DNA from: an uncultured bacterium
Lineage (GTDB): Bacteria; Muiribacteriota; Ozemobacteria; Ozemobacterales; Ozemobacteraceae
Direction: 5' to 3'
NCBI GenBank assembly: GCA_937949615.1
Contig: CALEDQ010000012.1
Span: forward strand, 1-46,069
DNA length: 46,069 bases
Both the position numbers and the translations under genes were made by a program. A model generated the notes under the pieces. That model was not told the origin of the DNA. It searched no databases and saw nothing but the letters and a program-made list of their open reading frames with translations. Positions within the stretch are counted from its first letter, which is position 1. Every line of letters begins with the position of its first letter. Positions 17,093-26,648 of the stretch are shown piece by piece.

Positions 17093-18685
17093 TCATTTTT
17101 TTTCTGCTGACAATATTCCGTTACGTTCAAGTAAAGAACCGTCGGCCCGAAGAAGATCGATAATTGACGCAGTATAGCCCACTGCCGCCCGGGCTTCGGC
17201 TATTCTGGCTGCAGTTAAATCTCTCTGCGCCTGAGCAACCTGAAAAGCTGTGGTTTTACCAACATTGAACTTAACCTCTTCAACGCGCAGTTTTTCGAGT
17301 TGCTTCTGAGAAGTGGCTGCGGTGGCCGTCAACTGCTGCAATGTTCGTTCTACTTCAAGATAAGCTTTTATAACATCTTCCTTGACCAGCTGTTCAAGAT
17401 TGTTGAGAGCTTCCCGGCGCATGCCGGTATTTGCCTTTGCGCGGTTCACTTCAGCTCTTGCCGCTCTCCGGCCGCGGGTCAGATCGTAGGTAAAGCCGGC
17501 TGCAACGTCGTAAGAACCTTCTTCGCCCGGCCTGGGGTTTGAACCCGAGAACGATTGCGAATAACCGGTCTTGCCAAGAGTCATGAAAAAATCAAGTTTT
17601 GGCAGCATGCCATTGCGGCTGGCAACGATGTCGAGCTCGTCACGCGCAAGCATCAGTCGTGCCTGCTGCAATTCAGGTCTCATTTCGAGAGCAACAGCAA
17701 TATGCTCTTCGAGCGAAAACCGGTCGGGTCGGGTCAAAACCGGCTCATCGAGAAGTTCCGGCCGGGTTTTCCAGAAATTTTCAGCATCCGGATTAACGGA
17801 ACGCAGCAATGAAATTGCCATTTCGACAGCGGCACTTTCGGCATTAATAAGGTCTTCAGCGCGCAGAGCCACTTCAGCGGCAGCGGCCGCCTCTTCCGAT
17901 TCGGCAATACTGCCGGCTTCGATACGTTTGCAGGTTTCGTCACGCTGCTGTTTCGCCAGTTGCAGAGATTCTCTGACGATTTCAAGCTGGCGCAGACTCA
18001 GATAGTATTCCCAGTATTGTTTTTCGACCTGGGCGACAAAATTGAGAATGAAACCCTTGAGTTCGTATTCTGACCATTCGAGATCGAGGCCTGCCTTTTT
18101 AAATGAAACCAGATTGACTTCACGCCCTGAACCGCGGCGCAGCGGGTGAGTGAGAGTAATACCGAGCCTGGTCGAAAAAAGATTATCTGAACGGGCCGAG
18201 CGGGTGCGGCCAAAAGTGACATCTACGGCACTGCGGGTACCTGAAGTAGACAACTTTTCGAAGGTAATCCCAGCATCGGTTCGGTTTGTCACATTTTCGC
18301 CCATATTGCCCTGCTGAAAAATAGTTTTGCCGATGCGTTCAGAGCCAGAAAACTCAGCGCTGACAGCCGTATCGAATTTAGCCCGTTCTTTTTCGACAAC
18401 GGTACGGGCAATTTCGGGTCCGATTTTTTCAACTTTGAGAGCAATATTCTGACTTAGCGCGCTGCTGATAGCCTGGTCAAGTGACAAAGTCAATGAAGCC
18501 CCTGAATTTTGAAAAATATTGAACACGCCGAAATCACGGCAGGAAAAGTCTTCAGACAGATCAACCCCGTCAGACGCGACAGCCATTGGATTTTCAACGG
18601 CATCCTCGGCCAGAACATGGCCAGTCAGAGCGAAAACAAGAAAAATAGCTGTAATCAGCCTGTAGCACCAATCAGATTTTTTCAT
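17093..18685 (-). CDS. TolC-like outer membrane efflux protein (second system)
   Basis: A 530-aa outer-membrane factor with a signal peptide (MKKSDWCYRLITAIFLVFAL, cleaved after the HVLA motif) and two OEP repeats with long helices. I place the start at the ATG at 18685, which has GAGG 7 nt upstream and a normal signal peptide; the longer frame from 18745 would lie inside the pump gene. The start overlaps the end of the RND gene by 14 nt, so translation is coupled. It is the last gene of the MarR-MFP-RND-TolC operon. Like the first TolC protein it shows no recognisable substrate-specific feature. Confidence 0.9.
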   Translation of the reverse strand: MKKSDWCYRLITAIFLVFALTGHVLAEDAVENPMAVASDGVDLSEDFSCRDFGVFNIFQNSGASLTLSLDQAISSALSQNIALKVEKIGPEIARTVVEKERAKFDTAVSAEFSGSERIGKTIFQQGNMGENVTNRTDAGITFEKLSTSGTRSAVDVTFGRTRSARSDNLFSTRLGITLTHPLRRGSGREVNLVSFKKAGLDLEWSEYELKGFILNFVAQVEKQYWEYYLSLRQLEIVRESLQLAKQQRDETCKRIEAGSIAESEEAAAAAEVALRAEDLINAESAAVEMAISLLRSVNPDAENFWKTRPELLDEPVLTRPDRFSLEEHIAVALEMRPELQQARLMLARDELDIVASRNGMLPKLDFFMTLGKTGYSQSFSGSNPRPGEEGSYDVAAGFTYDLTRGRRAARAEVNRAKANTGMRREALNNLEQLVKEDVIKAYLEVERTLQQLTATAATSQKQLEKLRVEEVKFNVGKTTAFQVAQAQRDLTAARIAEARAAVGYTASIIDLLRADGSLLERNGILSAEKK

Positions 18686-21600
18686 TTTTTGCCTCATTTT
18701 CAGCAGCTTCAACCGGCTTTTTGCGAAAAGCCAGGTCGAATTCATAATAAACCGCAGGAATAATCAGAAGGGAGATGAAGGTAGCACAGACCAGTCCGCC
18801 AATTACGGCACGGGCCATGGGCGCCTGCACTTCACCACCCTCACCAAGGCCGATTGCCAGAGGTAATAACCCGAGAATTGTCGTTAAAGCGGTCATGAGA
18901 ATTGGCCGGCAGCGGTCACGCGCTGCCTCGCTCACAGCTGCGAGCAAGTCTGTGGCCCCTTCCCGGCGCAGATCGTTGATATGGTCGACAAGCAGGATCG
19001 AGTTGTTGACAACGATGCCGCCGAGCATGATACAGCCAATGAACGACTGCACGTTAAAGGTCGTGCCAGTGAAATAAAGCGCCGGCACGACACCGATAAT
19101 CGACAGCGGCACGGTAATCATGACGATGACCGGATCATAAAGAGACTCATACTGAATGGCCATTACCATGTAGACGAGAATCAGCGCCAGCACAAAGCTG
19201 AAAAGGAGTTCCTGAAACGATTTGACCTGTTCTTCGTAGTCACCGGCCATAAGAATGTTGAAATTCGACGGCATGGGTATTTCGCGCAGTTTCTGCTGAA
19301 CTTCTTCAATGACGAAACCAAGCGGGCGATCGGCAACATTGGCTGAGATGCTCAGAATTCTTTCCTGGTCGCGGCGCTCGATAAGAGTCGGGCCCATCTG
19401 GCTTTCGATATGGGCAACATTGCGTAACATGACTGGCTGGCCGGCAGAATTTGTGATCGTCAGGTTGAGAATATCTTCGAGCTTCATGAATTCAGCATTT
19501 TTTGCCTTAACCAGAATGCGATATTCGTCGCCGCCTTCACGCAGGTTTCCGGCACTGCTGCCAGCCATCATTGTTTCAAGAAACGAGGAAATTTTTGAAA
19601 CCGTAAGTTTCAGATCGGCAGCGCGGGCACGGTCGATAACGACAATGCGCTCCGGCACCCCCTTCTCGCGTGACATCTGCACATCGGTGACGCCTTCGGT
19701 GTTTTTGAGCAGTTTTTCAACTTCAGCACCAAGAGCATCGGCGGTTTTCAGATCATAGCCACGCACCTGCACTTCGAGTTTGTCGGCATCGGCATTGCCC
19801 ATGCGCAGTAGAAACATGCCCTGACCTTCGCGGGTACGCAGAATGACTCCGGGAATTCCGGTCAGCATCTGACGCAATTCGGCTGCAATTTTTGCACTGC
19901 TTTTCTTTCGACTCGTTTTGAGAGGAATGCGTATCTGCCCTGAATTGAGAGAACCACCGCCGCCGCCCATGCCACCACCGACGTTGGTAAAAACAGTTTC
20001 GGCTTCCGGCAGGTTTTTGATGATTATATCTTCTGCCATGACGAAAATCTTTTCGACGAGACTGAGACGGGTGCCTTCTTCGAGTTCGATACTGACTCTG
20101 ACTTCGCCCTCGTCAGCGGATGGCATCAGTTCTGTACCGATTCCACGGGCCATGATAACCGACGTGGCAATGAGAATACCGATGACAAAGATAGCTTTTT
20201 TGCGGTTATTGAGAACCAGGCGCAAGCTGAAGGCGTGTGCAGAAAGGATAATTCCGATACACCATTCCGAAATACGGCGGAAAATGCTGCGTCGGCTGCT
20301 GCCATTTATTTTCAAAAATCTTGAACTCAGCATTGGTACGATTGTCAGAGCGATAACCAGTGAGCAGAAAAGAGAGAAAGAAACGACGTAGGCAAGCTGT
20401 TTGAACATCAGACCGGTCATACCCTCGACGAACAGCAAAGGCAGGAAGATTACCACGGTGGTAAGCGTGCTGGCCAGAACCGGCATTGCCACTTCAGAAG
20501 CGCCTTCGACGGCGGCCTGCATCATCGGCCGCCCCTTTTCGCGGTAACGAAAAATGTTCTCGAGAACGACGATCGAGTTATCGACGAGCATACCGATGCC
20601 CAGCGCCACACCGCCAAGAGACATGATGTTGAGAGTGAACTGAAAGTAATACATCAGGGCGAAAGTGGCGATAACCGAGACCGGAATCGCAACGGCAATA
20701 ATTGCGGTGCTGGCAGCGTTGCCGAGAAAAAGCTGCAGAATGAGGATAGCAAGAAGACCGCCATAAAGGGCCGAAGAACTGACGTTATCGATCGACCGCT
20801 GAATATATTTTGAGCTGTCAACTATGGCATTGAGACGCAACTGCGGGATTTCTTCGTTGATCTTGGCGATCTCGGCCTTGACGGCATCGGCAACGGCAAC
20901 GGTGTTACTGCCCGACTGCTTGTTCACCATTACACGCACACCGGGCTTGCCGTTGATTCTGACGATACTGCGCTTCTTTTCCCAGAGATCGAGCACTTCG
21001 GCAACGTCGCGCAGACGTATCTGCTTGCCTGCGGTTTCGCCGATGATCAACGCCGCAATCTCTTTTACATCTCGGAATTCACCGGGAGTTCGCAGGCGGA
21101 GCTCGTAGTTGCCTGATTCAATCATGCCGGCCGGCAGATTGAGGTTTTCGGCGCGCAGGCGCGAAATGATCTGGTCGGGGGCAATCTTTAAAGCTTTAAT
21201 GCGATCGATATCGAGATTTACCTGAATTTCGCGCAGACTGCCGCCCATGACGTCGATTGCGGCAACCCCGGGAATACGCTCTATGCGGTATTTTACCTGA
21301 TCTTCAATCAGATTGAGCATCTGCACCGGATCAAGATCGCTGGAAGCACCGATAATAAGAACCGGAAAAGCTGCCGCATCGAATTTGCGAATGCTCGGCC
21401 TTTCGACATCGTCAGGCAGCCGGCTCAAAACGCGGTCGAGACGATCGCGCAGATCGTTAGTGGCTGCGTCCAGATCGGTTCCCCAGGCGAAGGCGACGCG
21501 CACACGGCTGCTGCCTTCGCGCGAGGTCGAAGTAATTTCTTCCACCCCTGGAACTGCAGAGATCGCCTGTTCGATGGGTCTGGTGACCAGAGTTTCAATT

Positions 21601-21773
21601 TCGGTAGGGCTGGCATTGCTGTAGCTTGCCGAAACGGTAATGGTCGGATAGGTGATGTCTGGCATCAGATCGACAGGCAGTCTGTAAAGTGATACAACGC
21701 CGAAAATCACCACCATGCACATGACCATGGTGACGCCAATCGGTCGTTTTACTGAAATATGGGCGAGTTTCAT
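18672..21773 (-). CDS. RND efflux permease (HAE1 family), second system
   Basis: A 1033-aa AcrB-type pump: N-terminal TM helix (RPIGVTMVMCMVVIFGVVSL), porter domain, a TM4 signature GIGMLVDNSIVVLENIFR, a second periplasmic domain that carries an odd Gly-rich loop (GGGMGGGGG) near residue 605, and a C-terminal TM block ending PAVYYEFDLAF. It has DN in TM4 like the first pump. It overlaps the adaptor gene by 4 nt and the TolC gene by 14 nt. Gene order (MarR, adaptor, pump, TolC) differs from the first system (TolC, adaptor, pump, PII-like), so the two are not simple tandem duplicates. Confidence 0.93.
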   Translation of the reverse strand: MKLAHISVKRPIGVTMVMCMVVIFGVVSLYRLPVDLMPDITYPTITVSASYSNASPTEIETLVTRPIEQAISAVPGVEEITSTSREGSSRVRVAFAWGTDLDAATNDLRDRLDRVLSRLPDDVERPSIRKFDAAAFPVLIIGASSDLDPVQMLNLIEDQVKYRIERIPGVAAIDVMGGSLREIQVNLDIDRIKALKIAPDQIISRLRAENLNLPAGMIESGNYELRLRTPGEFRDVKEIAALIIGETAGKQIRLRDVAEVLDLWEKKRSIVRINGKPGVRVMVNKQSGSNTVAVADAVKAEIAKINEEIPQLRLNAIVDSSKYIQRSIDNVSSSALYGGLLAILILQLFLGNAASTAIIAVAIPVSVIATFALMYYFQFTLNIMSLGGVALGIGMLVDNSIVVLENIFRYREKGRPMMQAAVEGASEVAMPVLASTLTTVVIFLPLLFVEGMTGLMFKQLAYVVSFSLFCSLVIALTIVPMLSSRFLKINGSSRRSIFRRISEWCIGIILSAHAFSLRLVLNNRKKAIFVIGILIATSVIMARGIGTELMPSADEGEVRVSIELEEGTRLSLVEKIFVMAEDIIIKNLPEAETVFTNVGGGMGGGGGSLNSGQIRIPLKTSRKKSSAKIAAELRQMLTGIPGVILRTREGQGMFLLRMGNADADKLEVQVRGYDLKTADALGAEVEKLLKNTEGVTDVQMSREKGVPERIVVIDRARAADLKLTVSKISSFLETMMAGSSAGNLREGGDEYRILVKAKNAEFMKLEDILNLTITNSAGQPVMLRNVAHIESQMGPTLIERRDQERILSISANVADRPLGFVIEEVQQKLREIPMPSNFNILMAGDYEEQVKSFQELLFSFVLALILVYMVMAIQYESLYDPVIVMITVPLSIIGVVPALYFTGTTFNVQSFIGCIMLGGIVVNNSILLVDHINDLRREGATDLLAAVSEAARDRCRPILMTALTTILGLLPLAIGLGEGGEVQAPMARAVIGGLVCATFISLLIIPAVYYEFDLAFRKKPVEAAENEAKNEKI

Positions 21774-23005
21774 TGCTGCTGACCGCCTTTTCCCTGACCC
21801 TTGCCGCGCGCCTTGCCATTTTCGCCGGCAGAAGCGGCGGGCTGATCTTTTTCTGGGAGCCTGATACTGCTGCCGTCTTCGAGCAGATGATGGCCGAGAA
21901 TTACGACATCGCCCGAAACTGTCGGCGAAGCAATCTCGACCCGGTCACCTTCACGAAAACCTACTTCAATCGGTATAAATCGAGCAACGCTCTTTTCGCT
22001 ATCGATAAGGAAAAAGCCTTCCTGGTCATTGCGCCTGACGAGAGCCGAAGCCGGGGCAATCGTTACCGAGTCGTGCCGGGCATAAATCAGTCTGGCTTTA
22101 ACAAACATACCTGGCTTGAGAGCATTGTCAGTATTGGAGAGCTCAAGCTCGATTCTGGCCTGGCGCGACGCTCCGTCGAGCAGTGGTGCGATACGTGAAA
22201 CCCGGGCTGTGTAAACACAGTCAGGAATCGCGGCCGTTTCGATTTCGGCCTGCAAACCAGGTCTGATTTTGAAGTATTCCCGTTCAACGACGTCAATTAC
22301 TGCTGTCAGAGTTGCGATATCGATTACCGAAACAATCGGGGTGTTGGCATTGATCATGGCCCCTTCATTGAGAAAACGTTCAGCAATGAAGCGCCGACCA
22401 GAACCACCGGTCCAGGAAGCATCAACCCTGGCATACGCAAGCTTCAGCTTTGTGGTTTCAAGTGCGGCCTCTTTCTGGCTGAGAAGAGCTTTGTTAACCT
22501 GATGCCTGGCCAATCTGGTTTTGTGAGCAGCCTGAGCGGTCTCGACCTCCACTTCAGAAGAGACTTTCTGCTGCCGCATGGTTTTGACACGATCGAGCTC
22601 GCGCTGCGAGATTTCGAGCAGACCGGCGCTTTCATTAAGATTGGCGCGGGCAATTTCAAGGTCGGCTTCGGCCTGTTTAACCGCAAGAAGCATTTCTTCA
22701 TCGTCGAGAGCAGCGATGGTTGCACCATTATCAATGGTATCACCGATATCGACAAACAGCTTTTTGATGCGGCCCGATATTTTCGGGGCAACCATGAATT
22801 TTGAAGTGGCTTCGATCGATCCGACAAAGCGACCTTCGTCGACAAGACTGCCGGTTTTCAGGGGTGCTGTTTCGACGGCAACCGCCATGGCACCGCCGGG
22901 TCCGCGACGACCTCCAGCCTTGTTACTGGCAGACGGCTGAAAATGGCTCACAAGAAACCAGGCAAGAATAATTCCGCTGATAAAAGTTAATGCGAATCTG
23001 TTCAT
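21770..23005 (-). CDS. RND periplasmic adaptor, second system
   Basis: A 411-aa membrane fusion protein with an N-terminal membrane anchor (residues 4-20, FALTFISGIILAWFLVS), a lipoyl half-motif (ISGRIKKLFVDIGDTIDNGATIAALD), a helical hairpin (about 105-190), a second lipoyl/beta-barrel part and a low-complexity Gly/Lys/Gln tail (GKARGKGQGKGGQQQ). It joins the RND pump to the TolC channel. The tail is basic and unlike that of the first adaptor. It starts 22 nt after the MarR gene, in the same operon. Confidence 0.92.
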   Translation of the reverse strand: MNRFALTFISGIILAWFLVSHFQPSASNKAGGRRGPGGAMAVAVETAPLKTGSLVDEGRFVGSIEATSKFMVAPKISGRIKKLFVDIGDTIDNGATIAALDDEEMLLAVKQAEADLEIARANLNESAGLLEISQRELDRVKTMRQQKVSSEVEVETAQAAHKTRLARHQVNKALLSQKEAALETTKLKLAYARVDASWTGGSGRRFIAERFLNEGAMINANTPIVSVIDIATLTAVIDVVEREYFKIRPGLQAEIETAAIPDCVYTARVSRIAPLLDGASRQARIELELSNTDNALKPGMFVKARLIYARHDSVTIAPASALVRRNDQEGFFLIDSEKSVARFIPIEVGFREGDRVEIASPTVSGDVVILGHHLLEDGSSIRLPEKDQPAASAGENGKARGKGQGKGGQQQ

Positions 23006-23027
23006 ATATCTCCCTTGTGAAGCCTCT

Positions 23028-23483
23028 TTATTCTTCAGCTTCTATTTGTAAAGTGCGATATTCACGCCGGGCATTTTCGGCAACCCTGATCATCAGGGCA
23101 AAAATCATTTCCTTTTCAGCCGGGCTGAAACCAACGGTCAGTCGCTGATTCCAGTCTTTGAGAAATGCCTTGATCTCACCGGCGGCAGCAGCCCCCCTGG
23201 CAGTAATTTTCACCTCATAGCGTCGACGGTCATCTGCAGCAATACGGCGCTCGACATAACCAACCTCTTCGAGTTTTCTGATGGCACGGGCGGTGGTCGC
23301 CTTGTCGAACATCAGCGCCTGCGATATGGCTTCCTGCGATGACGGACCGCTGCGGCTAAGATAATTGAGAAAGGGAAACTGCCCGTAGCCGATCTGCAGT
23401 TTTTCAAGTCTTTCGGCCATATATGCATGGGTAGCACGATATGTCTGAGCAACCCAGCGACCGAGAAATTGCTGTTCAACCAT
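23028..23483 (-). CDS. MarR family transcriptional regulator
   Basis: This 151-aa winged-helix protein follows the MarR pattern: helix 1-2 for dimerisation, then LSRSGPSSQEAISQALMFDKATTARAIRKLEEVGYVER (HTH, about residues 42-80), the wing RRIAADDRRRYEV, and C-terminal dimerisation helices. It is the first gene of the second efflux operon and a perfect 14-bp palindrome lies 31 nt before its start, so it probably represses its own operon until a pump substrate binds. That is the standard arrangement for this family; the inducer is unknown. Confidence 0.92.
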   Translation of the reverse strand: MVEQQFLGRWVAQTYRATHAYMAERLEKLQIGYGQFPFLNYLSRSGPSSQEAISQALMFDKATTARAIRKLEEVGYVERRIAADDRRRYEVKITARGAAAAGEIKAFLKDWNQRLTVGFSPAEKEMIFALMIRVAENARREYRTLQIEAEE

Positions 23484-23513
23484 TGAATCATCTACTATTC
23501 ATGTAAAAAATTA

Positions 23514-23527
23514 GTTGCGTACGCAAC
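23514..23527. promoter_or_regulatory. palindromic MarR-type operator
   Basis: GTTGCGTACGCAAC is a perfect 14-bp palindrome with the TTGC/GCAA half-sites typical of MarR operators. It sits between the marR-like gene and the divergent gene at 23647. A second perfect palindrome, AACCCCCGGGGGTT, lies at 23558-23571. The first is the likely autoregulatory site; the role of the second is unclear. Confidence 0.65.
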
Positions 23528-23646
23528 CAATTTTTACCATAAACAACAGCGCACGACAACCCCCGGGGGTTATTTTGTTCTTCAGGCGATCAGGCAATTC
23601 AGACAGCAATTTTGCCCATGACCAGCCAAGATGGTATACTTCACAG

Positions 23647-24066
23647 ATGCAGATAATTCTCAACAAAAAAGGTGTCAGCAGTTACGAAATTATCGCCCTG
23701 TTGCTGCTTCTTGCGGCGGCCTGGGCCGGCGACAGCATCGGTTCACGCTTCAGCAATACCGCCGGCATAGTCGGTATGATCGCATTTCCGCTTATATTGA
23801 TAATTCTCATCGAAAAGCTTGCCTGGCTTGAGCGTGAGCTTATTCTTGGCCAGAAGCCATACCCAAAATGCATCTGCGGCAAATCAACAATCGACAGCCT
23901 GCCGGAAGATCCAGGTACGCCAGCGGCTGGCAGCGGCATTTTTCGCTGCAGCTGTGGCCGTGTTTACGATACGAGTGGTCGCGGCATAATCGAACTGCTA
24001 AATGACGAAAGCCGGCGACCATTTGCCCGCTGGAAAGCCTTTAAAGGGTGGATCTTATCAGACTAG
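23647..24066 (+). CDS. small membrane protein with a four-cysteine zinc-ribbon-like tail
   Basis: A 139-aa protein with two hydrophobic segments (about residues 13-28 and 41-57) followed by a soluble tail holding two CxC motifs (KCICGK and FRCSCGRVYD), which could bind zinc as a small ribbon. I start at the ATG at 23647; the frame is open further upstream, but that extension would cover the MarR operator and reads as non-coding. It diverges from the MarR operon and overlaps the convergent DUF3806 gene by 4 nt. The family is not recognised. Confidence 0.55.
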   Translation: MQIILNKKGVSSYEIIALLLLLAAAWAGDSIGSRFSNTAGIVGMIAFPLILIILIEKLAWLERELILGQKPYPKCICGKSTIDSLPEDPGTPAAGSGIFRCSCGRVYDTSGRGIIELLNDESRRPFARWKAFKGWILSD

Positions 24067-24506
24067 GCCATCCCCTGGCCGACTCGCACCTTTTCGAGAT
24101 GACTGGCGATCGACTCATACATCGGCCTGAAAAATGGCGCAGTGTCGAGCTCTGGTTCTATTCTTTTCCAGACCGCATTGACCGGAAAAATGACGCTGCC
24201 GGTATTTTCGTCGATCAGAGCAGGTTCGGTGCCATATTGATCTTCGATCATCTGCCAGATAAAACCAAAGTCGACCCTGATCAGTTCACCAAACAACGAC
24301 CCAAGACCAGAAGCTACTTCGGCAGCTGGTATACGATCACCGACCGGCTGGGCAGCCCACTTTTTAAACACCTGATCGAGAAGTTCGGCAGAGGGCGGAC
24401 CTTTGTGATGGCCTGATAAAGTCAGGCAGAGTTCGCGACCGGCCGCAAGACCTTTTGCCAGGTTCGCCTGTTCCGTTTCGTTAAAACCAGAAATTTTTGG
24501 CTGCAT
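24063..24506 (-). CDS. DUF3806-like protein
   Basis: A 147-aa soluble protein whose middle and end (GSLFGELIRVDFGFIWQMI, then TGSVIFPVNAVWKRIE) fit the DUF3806 pattern of 'G-x-LGE, a conserved Trp, FP, KR'. The family is uncharacterised and occurs as single small proteins. It stands alone, divergent from ackA with a gap of 220 nt, and its 3' end overlaps the preceding convergent gene. No function can be inferred. Confidence 0.6.
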   Translation of the reverse strand: MQPKISGFNETEQANLAKGLAAGRELCLTLSGHHKGPPSAELLDQVFKKWAAQPVGDRIPAAEVASGLGSLFGELIRVDFGFIWQMIEDQYGTEPALIDENTGSVIFPVNAVWKRIEPELDTAPFFRPMYESIASHLEKVRVGQGMA

Positions 24507-24663
24507 AGATTCACTCGCTTTAATTTTTTGGGCATTAGTGATAAAAGATAATAATTGATTGCCGCTTCAACTACAACATGGCCTGACCGCCACGCTTTTG
24601 CTGGACCGCAGCAATTTCTGCGACGATTCTCGCCGCTGATAACTTGGTTTTAAGAATTTTTTC

Positions 24664-24692
24664 TTGACACATTGCAGCATAAAAGTTATTTA
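24664..24692 (+). promoter_or_regulatory. sigma-70-type promoter of ackA
   Basis: TTGACA (24664-24669), a 17-bp spacer and TATTTA (24687-24692) give a near-consensus promoter with a predicted start near 24699, about 28 nt before the ackA start codon. Confidence 0.7.
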
Positions 24693-24726
24693 AGAGAATG
24701 ACAAAGGAATGCTAAGGAGGCCAAAA

Positions 24727-26001
24727 ATGGTCGATTCTGAAGACACGGGAAAAGTCATACTGGTGCTCAACTGCGGCAGTTCATCGCTGAAATACGATCT
24801 GATACTTATGCCGCATCGCAAAAGTCTTGGAAAAGGCATTGTCGAAAGAATTGGCGAAGAAAAGGGCAGTCTCGAACAGAAATCTGACGACAAAAAACTG
24901 GTGATCGAGCAGAAAATCAAAGATCATCGCGAAGCTCTCGAACTGGTTATGCGCGCCATCACCGATCGCGATGAGGGTATCATCAAAGACGTTTCAGAGA
25001 TTGCCGGCATTGGCCATCGCGTCGTTCACGGCGGCGATAAATATGCATCTTCTGTAATAATCGACGAAGGCGTTGTTGCGGCCATTGAAGAGTTCATTGA
25101 ACTCGCACCGCTGCACAACCCGCCCAACCTCACCGGCATTCAGGTTGCGCGCGAGCTCATGCCCAATCTCAAGCAGGTTGCGGTTTTTGACACGGCTTTT
25201 CACCAGACCATGCCTTCACATGCCTATCTCTACGGTCTGCCCCGCAAATTTTTTGAAGAATTCAAAATCAGACGCTACGGCTTTCACGGAACCAGCCATC
25301 GCTACGTTTCGGCACGCGCGGTCGAACTCTGCCGCCGCCACCCCAGCAATACCAACGTCATTTCCTGCCACCTCGGCAATGGCGGCTCGGTAACCGCAAT
25401 TGCCAGAGGCAAGTCGATCGACACTTCGATGGGCTTCACCCCGCTCGAAGGTATGATTATGGGAACCAGATCCGGTGACCTCGACCCGGCCATCCTCGGC
25501 TTTCTTATGGATCGCGGCTACTCTTCGAAAGATCTCATCAAGATGCTCAACAAGGAAAGCGGTCTGCTTGGCCTGTCGGGCATTTCAAACGACATGCGCG
25601 ATCTTGAAAAAGCTGCTGAAGAAGGCAATCACCGCGCCAAAGAAGCTATCGACTGCTACGCCTACCGGGTCAGAAAATATATTGGTGCTTACGCCGCCAA
25701 TCTGATCAAGGTAGATATTCTCGTATTCACCGGCGGGATCGGACAAAACGGCTGGCGCATGCGTGAAAGAATCTGCCGGCGTCTTGAAAATCTCGGCATT
25801 TTCCTTGATCACAAGCTCAACAAAGAGATGGGCTCAAAAGAAGGCATTGTTTCCGAAGCTTATTCTCCGGTAACAGTGGCTGTAATTCCGACCAATGAAG
25901 AACTGCAGATTGCCATAGATGTCTATGAGCTCGCATTCGGCGGCGAAACAGCCTTCAGACGCCGACAGACCGATTTCAACGTCGGAATGAAGCGTTCGTG
26001 A
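24727..26001 (+). CDS. ackA: acetate kinase
   Basis: This 424-aa ASKHA-fold kinase makes ATP and acetate from acetyl phosphate and ADP, or runs in reverse. Hallmarks are present in order: LNCGSSSLKY (N-terminal phosphate loop), HNPPN, FDTAFHQTMP, YGFHGTSHRYV, CHLGNGGSVTAI, MGFTPLEGMIMGTRSGDLDP and FTGGIGQNG. AGGAGG lies 6 nt before the ATG at 24727, so I use that rather than an upstream frame start at 24709. No phosphotransacetylase gene is adjacent, though pta commonly is. Its stop overlaps the following methyltransferase start by 4 nt. Confidence 0.97.
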   Translation: MVDSEDTGKVILVLNCGSSSLKYDLILMPHRKSLGKGIVERIGEEKGSLEQKSDDKKLVIEQKIKDHREALELVMRAITDRDEGIIKDVSEIAGIGHRVVHGGDKYASSVIIDEGVVAAIEEFIELAPLHNPPNLTGIQVARELMPNLKQVAVFDTAFHQTMPSHAYLYGLPRKFFEEFKIRRYGFHGTSHRYVSARAVELCRRHPSNTNVISCHLGNGGSVTAIARGKSIDTSMGFTPLEGMIMGTRSGDLDPAILGFLMDRGYSSKDLIKMLNKESGLLGLSGISNDMRDLEKAAEEGNHRAKEAIDCYAYRVRKYIGAYAANLIKVDILVFTGGIGQNGWRMRERICRRLENLGIFLDHKLNKEMGSKEGIVSEAYSPVTVAVIPTNEELQIAIDVYELAFGGETAFRRRQTDFNVGMKRS

Positions 26002-26612
26002 CCGACCGGACGATAATTTACTACGAACAGAACGCAGCTGAATTGAGCCGTCGTTACGAAACGACGGCTCTTGCTGCTTTTCACCGACTGCTTCAGCAGA
26101 ATTGCCCGCCTGGCGCCCGGCTGCTCGAAATCGGCTGTGGCTCAGGGCGCGATGCAGCCAGAGCTGTCGCTGCCGGCTTCAGGGTGACAGCTATCGACGG
26201 CGCCGAAAACCTGCTGAGCGAAGCGGCCAGACTTCACCCCGAACTGACAGGCAGCCTGCATCACCTTCTGCTGCCGGCAAGACTGCCGTTTACCGATGCG
26301 AGTTTCGATGGTTTTTTCAGTGTCGCCTGCCTGATGCATTTTAATGACGCTGAAATCGGACAGATCATCTCAGAAGCAGAAAGAGTGACGACCGCAGACG
26401 GCAGCGGTCTGGTTTCGGTTCCGGCCGGCAGAAGCGACATAGATGCCGGCGGTCTTGACCAGCATGGCCGGGTCTTCAACGTCATGCCGACCGAAAACTG
26501 GGTCGGCCTTTTCCGCCAGCACGGCTTCATTGCTGAACCCGGTCCGATTGAAGCCGACAGCCTCGACCGCCCCGGCATCAGCTGGATAACTTTTGTTCTC
26601 AAAAAGATCTGA
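25998..26612 (+). CDS. class I SAM-dependent methyltransferase
   Basis: A 204-aa Rossmann-fold methyltransferase. Motif I is LLEIGCGSGRDA (residues 41-52), the acidic residue after strand 2 is in VTAIDGAENLL, and motif IV/post-I follows in LPFTDASFDGFFSVACLMHF. The class acts on small molecules or proteins; the substrate is unknown. It starts at GTG inside the last ackA codons (GTGA overlap), so it is co-transcribed and coupled. It is followed by a terminator and then the island boundary. The family call is firm; the link to acetate metabolism is only positional. Confidence 0.85.
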   Translation: MTDRTIIYYEQNAAELSRRYETTALAAFHRLLQQNCPPGARLLEIGCGSGRDAARAVAAGFRVTAIDGAENLLSEAARLHPELTGSLHHLLLPARLPFTDASFDGFFSVACLMHFNDAEIGQIISEAERVTTADGSGLVSVPAGRSDIDAGGLDQHGRVFNVMPTENWVGLFRQHGFIAEPGPIEADSLDRPGISWITFVLKKI

Positions 26613-26616
26613 AAAC

Positions 26617-26645
26617 AAAAAAACCCGCTTTATCAGCGGGCTTTT
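26617..26645. terminator. bidirectional terminator at the island edge
   Basis: CCCGCT (26624-26629) pairs with AGCGGG (26635-26640), with CTTTT on the right and a run of A on the left. It ends the ackA-methyltransferase transcript and, on the minus strand, would end the tRNA-Leu locus whose 3' fragment starts 4 nt away. Confidence 0.82.
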
Positions 26646-26648
26646 CGG

